A DNA stretch of 55,517 bases. Origin: Saccoglossus kowalevskii. Its lineage: Eukaryota > Hemichordata > Enteropneusta > Harrimaniidae. A program made the translations under genes and the position numbers. Under the pieces are notes generated by a model. It saw nothing but the letters and a program-made list of their open reading frames with translations. It had not been told where the DNA came from and did not search any database. Location: NCBI RefSeq assembly GCF_000003605.2, contig NW_003133360.1, positions 128,175 through 183,691 of the forward strand, given 5' to 3'. Below are positions 14,701 through 26,700 of this stretch, one piece after another; position 1 is the stretch's first letter, and every line of letters starts with the position of its first letter.

Positions 14701-17700
14701 CAGGCTTTCCTCGCAGTAGCTTCTCCCCTTGCTGGCTACATTTCTCTACGTGACACACTAATTAGTACCTCGCCAAGTAAGCACCCTAGAACATCCAGCG
14801 TCTTGCAAATTGAAAAGGTCCGTGTCGCAATCAGTCTTTCATACAGCCCTGTATAAAAACCGTTATCGGCACGTTCGTGTTCGCCAGCGTTTTCCCCCCT
14901 TCATTTCAAGGGTTGCTTTTTTGTTCGTATCCTGCTAACTAGCTACGAATACCGCAAACCTGTTGTTATTCCGTTCAAATATATCAACTAAACCAAATTG
15001 TATTGTATTATTAGTATTGCCCTACTGTGCGTGGATAAGTCTATTTTATCGAGTCTGGGCTGGCAGTTGTGGTCAGTTCGCAGAAAAGATATTCTCGTTG
15101 TGAGAATAATAAATTCAATTTGTTGTTTTTACTTGACTCTAAGAGGACATCATTAGAAATATAGCTACAATAGATAAAACTATTTGCGAGCGAGAACGAT
15201 GTTTTTATTCGAGTCGAAAATTATTATAATAACAGTAACCAATGAAAAAAATAAACTTCACAATACTAATATGTCTGCGGGGATAATAACAATAGATTTT
15301 TATTGTTTGGAGAACAAACAAATCAAAGTTACTGCTATTGTTCTGTAATTATAACAACAACGAAGACTGGTCATCCTTGGCAGACAAAGCGAGAGCCGTG
15401 GTGTGATATACTGCTGATAGTTACACAAATAAACTATGTTAATGTTAATGCACATGTTATTTTCAGCGCCACTCACCGATTACCGCCACGTCGTAGAGCA
15501 TGTGACAATCAGGTGTTGATTAAAGTGTTAATAAAAACAATAAAACGATTATCGATTTCACGCCTGTATGACGCGTCACTTTACCAGGCGTGAGATGAAA
15601 GACAATTTTAAAAACCCGTAAACGAATAAAGAATGTCAAAAATATATTGTATCAAAATTGGGATGGTACAGTGCTAACGTTATCATCTTTGTATAGAGAG
15701 GGAAACTCCTAGATATTCAAATTGTTTACTGTAACGAGTAAAAAACATGCATAATGTCGAATAATTTGACATAACACTTTTATAACCCTTTTTCAAAAAA
15801 TCGTTTACTATGTTTTAGTAGTTCACTGAATTCACCGCGAATTTGTACATGGTCTACTCTGAGTAATGAGAAACTCACAGAATTCACCATGAATTTGTAT
15901 ACGGTCTACACAGAGTAATGAGAAACTTACAGAATTCACCATGAATTTGTACACGGTCTACCCTGAGTAACGAGAAACTGACCGAATTCACCATGAATTT
16001 GTACACGGTCTACTCTGAGTAATGAGAAACTCACAGAATTCACCATAAATTTGTATACGGTCTACACAGAGTAATGAGAAACTTACAGAATTCACCATGA
16101 ATTTGTACAAGGTCTACTCTGACTAATGAGAAACTCACCGAATTCACCATGAATTTGTACACGGTCTACTCTGAGTAATGAGAAACTCACCGAATTCACT
16201 ATGATTTTGTACAAGGTCTACTCTGAGTAACGAGAAACTCACAGAATTCACCATGAATTTGTACACGGTCTACTCTGAGTAACGAGAAACTCACAGAATT
16301 CACCATGAATTTGTACACGGTCTACTCTGAGTAACGAGAAACTCACCGAATTCACCATGAATTTGTACAAGGTCTACTCTGAGTAATGAGAAACTCACCG
16401 AATTCACCATGAATTTGTATACGGTCTACTCTGAGTAACGAGAAACTCACCGAATTCACCATGAATTTGTACAAGGTCTACTCTGAGTAATGAGAAACTC
16501 ACCGAATTCACCATGAATTTGTACACGGTCTACTCTGAGTAATGAGAAACTCACAGAATTCACCATGAATTTGTACACGGTCGACTCTGAGTAACGAGAA
16601 ACTCACAGAATTCACCATGAATTTGTACAAGGTCTACTCTGAGTAATGAGAAACTCACCGAATTCACCATGAATTTGTATACGGTCTACTCTGAGTAATG
16701 AGAAACTCACAGAATTCACCATAAATTTAAGTCGGGTTACCAACAAACTATACGCCGTATTGGCTAATTTTATCACTTGGCATATCCCATAATTCAATTC
16801 GCGTGTCCCTATAAAGAGGTGACACGTGTTTAGACGTAACCTTTCGGACCATTTCTTAGCAACCTTGAATTCAATTTCATCCCAATCTATTGCGCGTTTT
16901 CAGTTTGTTCAGATGAATTTATTTTCAGTAGTCAGAATGTTGTTGAATCGCTGTCATTTCCTAAATGCTAAGCCTATGACTGGTTGCGACCAGGGCGAGG
17001 CGAATAGACGCGTGTCAATTTGTATTAGTGATGCACATCAAGTGTACTGTAGACGTGAATGTACGGCTAGAGACTGATAAGCGACCTTAAAAACATTGTC
17101 AAACACGATCATTGAACATTACATCCATCCGCCGATTAAAATTGCTGAGTAATTCGTTGTCAAACGAAATGAGATCCTCTTAAGCGAGACTCGATGATTG
17201 GCGATTCACACCCTATCGCCGAGTGATTGTCAACAGTATAGGACTGTATGTATTCACTATAAGCTGCAATATACCGAGAGTGGTAAAAAAGTAGCATTTC
17301 AATTGATGTATATTTAGTCATTTACTAACTTTAACAAAAGTTTTCTTTTTTTTTTTCGTGTAGTGAACATCGCAGTGTCGATCTATTCAAGCGTTCTGTT
17401 CTGCTTACTTTTACGCATGGTCGAACCGTTTGGTTAAAGCCGATTCCAGACAACTTTCAAATGAGCTCAATTTTGCAAATTAAAAGGCATAAATTTCTTT
17501 AATTTTCGCAGAGAAACTTAATGCAACCCCAGGGAGATTTTTTCCAGGTAGTTAAACAGCGAGTGGTATCTCTTTTCATATCGTAGGATGACGACGGGTC
17601 GTATTGGGAGTTTTTTAAACAGAGGGATTAGTACGTTCGATAAAAAAAAACCTCGGTTTATCCTCCACAAACACACCGGCAGTTTGTTAAGAGTAAATCT

Positions 17701-20700
17701 CTACTGAGCGAGTACACATATGTATGCATATCCAGGGGATTAAGGCGATGACGATTTATTAAAAATAATAACCAATACTTTTAACAAATTGGCTGGCACT
17801 TCAACTTAACAGATTACTCCTTGTCCCATTGAACTGTGCATACAGCCTGGTAATATATGGTCTCTTCAGACAAGGGACGCTATGCTCGAAATGTACATGG
17901 CATAATATGGATGAACAATGCGACGCACACAGTACAGCCGATGTACATTGATGCGGTAATATATCTAGTATATTTGTTTTTCTTCCACCGTACCTCATAA
18001 CCATATAAGGATTTGCCGCACATGTTTTTCGCAATGGTGAGCGCGTGTTGCACAATAACATAGATTTGAAGTCGAGGGATTCTATCAGGTTCATTTCGAC
18101 GTTGGCGCAGTGTATGAAAGACGGACGCCCCCAAGACGGAAGCCTCCCCTAACCCAACACACTTGTAGGAAATTGTACGAAATATATACATAACTATATT
18201 GTAACCAATTTAACCACCGTAATTTTACCATGAATACGGGTAACTGATCTACTAAAATGGTATAAACTTGAGGGCATTTGATAGTTCAAGATTAGAAGGT
18301 TGATAGTTCAACTATACTATTATATTATTGTTTTTATTCTGTGCAACATTCGTTTTATTTGGAGCCATATTCAACTCATACAAAATTTGTATGTGAAAAA
18401 AAATCATACCGAAAAAGCATTGATAAAATTGTCTTCGTATTGAATATAGCCTCTACTCCCACGCTCTAGTCGACTGTACGCTATTGGCCTGTTTATTATC
18501 GACTCGCGAGACACGAGGAAATTGTGTTTGGATGAATGACGTCATTTATGATTGACATTTCTAAATAGTTTAATTGCCTGCAGAAATAATATTTACGCGT
18601 GAATCGATCCATTGTTACCAGGTATTCAATGGCTAATTGCTTATAATTAGTACTAGCTGTCTTTCCAATTAACCGACCCTCAATTAAAAAACCGTAATTG
18701 TATAATCAAATTAAAAAGTAAGATTTGTTGAATGTTTATTTCTGTATAGAAAATTGTCCAGCCTTTTGAATAACAGATTGTAAAGTGGGTATTATTTGAT
18801 TCCAGTGCCAGACATTTATGTCGATAACAGGTATTTCTCCGTCATGTACAAGCATATTTGTCTCTTCACTTGTGCTAACACCGGTGACACCCAGCGGACT
18901 GAATATTACAGTGGTCAGAATGTTTGAGACACTAGACAATACCTTGCTGTCATTTTCTCTCAAACATAACACGTCGGCAGATGAGTCAGATTACTAGTAG
19001 TACTCAGGCTTGTTATATAGCCACAACACAGAACCGACGTATTGAAGATTACTTACATCTGTGATTTATATAACTAGCTACTATTTGCAGTAAACACGGA
19101 GTAACTGTCTCACAGAACAGAATCGATAGATTATTCGAGTCGTCGTGTAACTCATACATTATACAGATTATATGACCGTACGTAACGTACCTGAATGCGA
19201 TCTTCTGGTAGATCTGTCCTCAGCGAAAGCACTTCCCTGGCATACACGTCGGGGTAGTGGGCTTCGTTAAACGCCTTTTCTAATTCTTCCAACTGGAAAC
19301 TTGTAAAAATTGTCCTTTGGTAAAAAAAAAAAATCGGCGATTAAAACATGTACATGTATTAGATCCACAATGTCATGCGATATATATTATTACGGAAATC
19401 TAAGTTATATCCGTCTATAGTTTTACAGTTTACAATTTACAGTACTATAAGAATAACTCCATTGCCGTATTCAACATCTCTACTATTTTATTGTATTACA
19501 GTGGGTATTTGTGTTTATACTACACGTGGCCAGTCTTAAATTGAGGCTTAATATCATTCCAATATAAACATACGTGTTTATGTGCAGCGTAAACAAATTG
19601 AACAGATTTCTTTTACTGTCCAGCACATTGATAGATTCACACATGTCTTAGATTGACTGGATTTTAATCACGGCATGGTATTTAGTTAGCTGAGCAGTGA
19701 CAAAGGCAGCGTTGCTCTGGCGTCCGTGGACGAGGACGTCGCTCATTGAATGTTATCTAGCCGAACGTTTCGAAATAAAAGCAAAAAACGTGACAAATGA
19801 TAAAAGCGACCCGTGAATCTCCATGCGTAATCGCTAGGCGAGAATGAAAATGTTGCTTTTCAAATAGAGACTATGTTGGAAATTAGTGCCAGCCGAAGAA
19901 GCGTTAGAGGCGTTCAATTAGGTGGTATGTCAGCGATAGGGATTGAAGACCAGGGGCTACTGATTAGTCAGCCTGCTACCCCACCACTACCGCATTAGAA
20001 AGATTAATTCAATCTACGAACTCCGCCTAATACTAACAGTTATAGATAGACCAGTCATCATATGTGATAAACGATGCTTAGGGGCAGTACTGTCAATCAT
20101 CCCGTATAGTGACTGGAAATGTAAACCTTAAGAAAGTTCAAAATAAGCAACTAGCTAAGTCTCCATTTCATTTTCCATCGTCATTATAATATTTATTTCT
20201 TCCACAGTTTTGAATCACCATGGTGATATATTTTCAGCATTTTTGCTCAACACGTCAGTTTGTATGAAAACTGGAGAGCGAGAGAGTGTGCCTGGATATC
20301 ATGGAATCGGTTTCGTACTGCGATCATCACCGACGCGTAATTGAATGGGTGGGAATTGACATGCCGTGTGTGTATCATTTACCTATGTCGTCTTTTCTTC
20401 TTCTTTTTGTTCTGTTTACAGTTGTTCATCAATGATCGACTCATGAATCCATTCCTGTCACTTGAACTATCGTCATCGTCTGCAAAATCAACCATAACAG
20501 CTGATAATTGCACAAGCAAGAATCAAAATTATTAACGCACTTCATAAATTGTTCTGTAAATTATAACCTAGCGTAAATCGTACCCTTTGCTCCCATTTGA
20601 CGCGAATATTAATTGAAATATATATTGATTTACGCAAAGCTGTCGTAAATTGGTAGAATGGTACGTGACGCGACACAAACGAAGCAATCATTACAATATA

Positions 20701-23700
20701 ATCAATGGCCAATAACAAATGATATGTTAAAACTGTTGTTTTTAATATTGAGTTAACATTATCTGATATTGTTACAATCGTTGACAAGCTTGTCGATTTA
20801 TTTTTAGTACAACTCAAAAGTTTCGCTTCACATCTTTTGGCGCTCCATCGTTTTCCCGGAAAAATAGTTTACACAGTTGTTGCCATGGACATTGAGTTGT
20901 TCTTGTTTGCTAAGATTGAAAAGGAACTGCCCAGCAAACGACATTGGTGGTAGAAATAGATACACACGCAAAGTGATTAATTTGTCAACGTTTGTCACCG
21001 CGCTGACTGCTGTAGTGCTTTTGACGAGGACAGATGTTTAAAGAACAAAGTCAGTACAACTTGTGTTCAATTGTGTTTGTTTTCAATAACCCATAGGGCA
21101 ATGTGTTGGGTGCAGTAAAGTAACAGATGTAGTAACGAGCGATTGTCTGCTTTCGATGCGTGGTTACCACATCGTTATATTAATACCGCCACCGTGGCCG
21201 GCCGTACGACCTAATATTGCGTCACTTCTAGAACTTAAACCGAAATTAGAAGAACATTCACTAAAATTACCCACTGAGACCTACTGTGAAGATTATATTT
21301 TGTTTTTCCTTGACAACCATGATGTCAAAATGTTAGATAAATTACATGGAAAAACAATCAAATTGCCATATCAGGTGCTGTCGGATTTCCTTTACATGTT
21401 GACAAAGCAGTGATCAAAGTACGTTTTGAAATTTATTTCCAACCTAATATTGTGTGTCATCGTATATTTTCAGCCTAGTCCAGGGTGTCAACGTCTATTT
21501 GTAGCCTAATTCTGGGTAACATTGTCTGTTTCAGCCTAATTCTGGGTAACATCGTCTGTTTCAGCCTAATTCTGGGTAACATCGTCTGTTTCAGCCTAAC
21601 TCTGGGTAACATTGTCTGTTTCAGACTAATTCTGGGTAACATCGTCTGTTTCAGCCTAATTCTGGGTGTCATAGTCTATTTAAAGCCGAATACAAGGTAT
21701 CATTGTCAAATAATTACAGTCACATATCATTGCAGCTTTGACGATGTAACATCGTGTAACACCATGGAGAAAGTTGGATAGTGGTCATATTTCAAGTTAG
21801 CCGTGAAAGTAAATTGCCCCGAACCCCTGTAGTCGTCACCCTGTTTCTGATTTAGATAAGTAACTGGAATTATTTTCCATGCAGTGCGTCGACAGCATAT
21901 TTGCTTAGAGCCTCCTAATTTGATTGAGAAAGTTAATTTTAAAATTGGGCTGTGTTAACGGTATCAATTTAATTTTCAACCAAATAGCTTATATATTTTA
22001 TTTGATTAGAGAACTTTGCAATATCATAACGACGGGTGCATGGCTTGGGAGAACATAACAGTTGAATAATATCTACTAGGGATAGTCCGACACTCACAAA
22101 TAAATGTAGGTGTGTCGGTAAAGTAGATTAGCCAATCCATCCCGTGAGTGAGGCAGTCGCGTTTCTCGGGATTGACGCGTATGGTGTTAGATTTAACGAC
22201 CACTTGATAATAATCATCATACATTGAGTTCATCGCGATTTATGAAGTTTAGTTATTTTAACAATTTTAGAAGCTTCTGTCGCGCATGCGACCAACTAAA
22301 TAACGTGACAAGCGAACTATGTCAAGCATCTCAGTATTGCCGTCGAGCAACATGGTAAGCGACATTCTAATATAAGGACACTCGACTATGATCAAGAAAC
22401 GAAATTCTTAGTACATTGTCCGTCATTGTCTTACGTTCTTTTTAAATCACGTTTCCAAATAATTTTCGACCACACACAACGCTTTTACTCAGATTTTTTT
22501 AGAAATAAAAATAATCAAAAATATTAATTACAAATTTAATGATTTCAACTATCACTACTAGTTATAATCATATATGATATTTATTAGATACAAATTAATC
22601 AGCTATGTCTAACAATATTGACGCAACATTTGATTTAAACAAATCCTTGCTTAGAATTGGCGTCTTCCCGTAATCGGTGGTCAGGAAAGAATGTCTGATT
22701 TTTTTTCACTCTCATAATATCACATTCCTAGTTGTAATTGACATTGCTATGGCAACACTCATCGGTTTCCAGGGAAATTAGCTGCTATTTTACCCCGCAC
22801 AGATCATTGTTATTTTATTCTTGTTTTGGTTCGTTTTTTTTCATAAAATAGTATTAAAATATCCTCTCGTTAACGCCGTGAATTATGTGGTCAATATACT
22901 CGCTGTACTAAGGTTTCTAAAGACAGCTTGTAATATCAACTCGTGGTATGCTTCAAATTGGTTAATTTGTTTTTGTGGTCACGATCCAGTTATTATTTGG
23001 AAGCAAGAGACAGAAGAAAACCGCCCAATTTAGTACGTATGCCGAGCTGCATAATCCAACATCGTTAGCTAGCTTCAATTCAGTCTATTTCCATTCTGCA
23101 CGACGCCTGTTAGCGGTTCATCTTCGATGCACCGAAATGAGGTGATATTCCGTAGTAATTATTAATATTTGTTTCCCATCTCCTTGATTGAAAGCGGGCT
23201 ATCTCTTTTGGTTTCATATAGTGTTAATTTTCTAATAAACATACATGTTTTATAAGGTGTTGTATTTCATTTATGTCCAGATACAAGACCTTATCTCGCC
23301 TAGCGTGTATTGAATGAATGCTAACTTTCTCCTCCACGCCAAATGATGATTGGCTCCGGAGCTTAGGGTGGCTGGCTAACTCGTCTGGGAAAAGCTCAAC
23401 AATACACTCATAATTAATAGTAATATTATAGAAATTAACAGTTTCTGATTTTCGTCGCGGTCAAATTTATCTGAAGCGTGGTGTATGCATGTAAGCAGTG
23501 CAAACTATGTTCTCACACGCTGTATGCTTTGTGTGTGCTGTGTTGAGGGTACATATCCATCGTTATCGATTGATTTCATCACTCACTGAAATTTGTAATT
23601 CGTGAATGCATTTAAAAAATCCATGATCGTGTGTTGATTCATTTCTCGTTAGAGTATTGCAACGCAACAATTCCAGTAAATCGATGCGTTTGAGTCAACG

Positions 23701-26700
23701 GCTGATATCGACACATTGGATTTGTTCGGCTGATATCAACACATAGGATGTGTTCGGTTGATATCGACACATTGGATGTGTTCGGCTGATATCAACACAT
23801 AGGATGTGTTCGGTTGATATCGACACATTGGATGTGTTCGGCTGATATCAACACATAGGATGTGTTCGGTTGATATCGACACATTGGATGTGTTCGGCTG
23901 ATATCAACACATAGGATGTGTTCGGTTGATATCGACACATTGGATGTGTTCGGTTGATATCAACATATTGGATGTGTTCGGTTGATATCGACACATTGGA
24001 TGTGTTGACACGCGTAAATAGCTATTTTAAAGGAGTCTCATTCCAAATTACAGATAGTGCGTCCGGGTAAAATGTAAAATACCTACAAGTTTGTATTTGT
24101 CAGTAACTTTGAACTTTGTTATTAAGTGTGCCGCAATAGAAAACAATTTTAAGCTAATATAACAAACCAGGTGCCTGGAACAAAGCTTTTAGATGTACTG
24201 ATGAGATGGACGACACGTGAGTATCAACCCCAACGAGGTGAATATGTGCGTAAATTGTTAAAGGAATGCTGGTTAGTCAACCGAAGCACGCAAAAAAAAC
24301 CGTCAGCTATAAAAGTCTAACGCGAAAAGTGAACACAATTTAAAAATTACACACCAAAGTGAACAAATTGCTTAAATGGTGGGCCTTGTAAGTGAATAAG
24401 TGACTATAGCTTGCTTAGTGGAGCATGGGCGATATGTGGATGGATGGACGTGTGTCACGAAACACACCCGGCTTGAAATATACCCATAAAAGAAAATGTG
24501 CTATTTCGGCGTGATTACGTTTACATCTATGTTAGCCGTAATTCACCGAGAGGCTGCCGAATTCCTCGTACTGACAGAAACAGTGTTGTTAGTCAATGTT
24601 ATTTATAATGTTGTAGATTTCTCAACTGATAACGGCAACAGTCGGCCAAAACGTAGACGGATCCTCAAAAATGGCACAATTTCCATTAAAAATCAAGCAC
24701 GTGATAAATATAATCTGTTTTGAACAAGTACTACTTAATACAACAACTGATTCTATATGTACTAGCTATATACAATAATTTCATCAATACTTGCAGTTTG
24801 TTAATAACACGAGGGTACAGTGACTTCCACACTAACTAACTGTAGGGTAAATTCAATCAAGTTTTAGTTTGTACATCGTTGTGCTAATTACAATAACAAA
24901 CTGCTCAACGTAGTGAGTGCTTGACGCCGACGTATCGTCGCAGTCTCGCTAAATATTTGTAAAATTTAGTGTCGTGTTTTTCTGCTGACTTGATTCACTC
25001 TAAAAGGCACCAATTAATGTATAAATGCTTTGTCTATCATCTGCAACTGTCAAGAGTGCATTGTCTGCCAATTGGCCGAGGCTGCATTGCGAGTCAGTCA
25101 AACACGGCCACTCTAGGCGCGGTGTTAAATTGCGTGTGCGTTCGTTACTTGAGTATGCCTACGCTGTACATCATAGGAGCTATGGATTCTGAATATACTA
25201 TATTTTCCATTTAATTATGAATCTTATTGCAGAGATAGTGTAGGTATGATGTATCTGGCTGTTAACGCCAAATACCCATTCATTTATTGATCTTTACAAA
25301 TGACACCTAATACATTTCCTGATCATAGTAATCGCTTTGATAATTGCATATCCCCTGCTTGGCCTGGGTCGCGTATTGAATTGCCCTTTTCCTTGCATTA
25401 TCGTAATTTTTCAATAATACATTTATTGGCAAAGGATGCTTTTTAGATTCTCGTGTAAAAGGCAAAATTGCGAACGCGGTGTTTGTAATTTATTCTTTTT
25501 GAAGTTGGTGGTATCTGTAATATTTGACAAAGCTGTGTGCCTTTGTGAAGTCACTCATACGTTGCCAATGGATCAGTAGTCGCCCCGCGTTTCGCCTATA
25601 CACTGTCAATCACGCGTTTTGACAAACGCTCCTGTCTGGTTTCTTTATCTTTTAAAACATTGAGACTTCAATCAAAAAGTGTTAATTTTACAATTACTGG
25701 GATTAAACTGGAAGGCCTACTTTGCCATCCCAATATCTGTAATTCAATTTTAACAAATGGCTTCTCAGTCAAAAAGAAACGTAAAAAAAACTCTCAGCAA
25801 GGATTATTAGATTTGGAGACAAAATAAAAGTCGGTGGCTTTCAGCAAGCAAACAGTTCAAATAAAGCCTAGACAAATACATTTCACTTATGAGTGTTGTA
25901 CTTGCTCCTTACTCGTGCAGAATTCCGAGTCAGTCATAACGGGGTTATCACTGTAGTCTCCTGGCCCCATCTTAAATTACAGAGCCCGGGATTACATGCA
26001 GAAACTCGGAAATTGGCAGGCTACGCAATTTCATCGCCAGTCACCAATAATCCACCGTACTTATTAAATTTGAGCAAAACATCGCTGACGGATACAGACA
26101 GTGTTTCAATAATTGATCGCAAATTGAAAGCAGTTTGGCGGACAACTCGTTTTGAAGCGCTCTGTAATGCAGTTGGTGGTTCTCTGTAAATTCCCACTCG
26201 CTCAGAAGCAAGTTACCAAAATGAATGGGCTGCGATCTTAAAGATGGGCGAAGCAAGCCAGCTATCTATGTTATGAGACGGAGTACCAGGCCTGATCTCT
26301 CTCCTATTCACACTGCTATATTAATCTATTAACACGTCCTCAAGGAACATAATAAGGTTTTCTGATCGAAATTAAATGCCTTGATGAAAAATCCGCCTTT
26401 TCTAAAGACCCATAAAATATAGACGACATGGATACAATGTTATATACGTTAAAAGGGAAGACGCGCTCAATCCTTTTTAGCGATATTAAAATATGTAGAG
26501 CATAAAAGAGATACTTGTAGCCCATGGGAAATGTTATGATTAGCTTTTGACTACTTCGTCAATGATTTTTTACCCACTGCGCCGATTTTTCATCTCTTAA
26601 TTAGGTGTTTTAAGTTAGCACCTTATTTCCCTTTGGCCACCGTATCGGGGAAAATAGCCCTTTCAATTCAGTATCTGATTTACTTATTTTTAAAAATCAC

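Noticed and set aside
16612-16797. Minus-strand frame through the 52-bp satellite
   Set aside because: The repeat unit is 52 bases, not a multiple of three; the frame is short and chance.
21475-21781. Repetitive proteins on both strands of the 30-bp array
   Set aside because: A by-product of a 30-bp unit lacking stops; it lies inside a Vsx intron with no start context or homology.
24496-24723. 75-codon frame with a KRRR stretch, first considered as a Vsx NLS exon
   Set aside because: It is on the plus strand. The true NLS exon with matching phases is at 20383-20479 on the minus strand.
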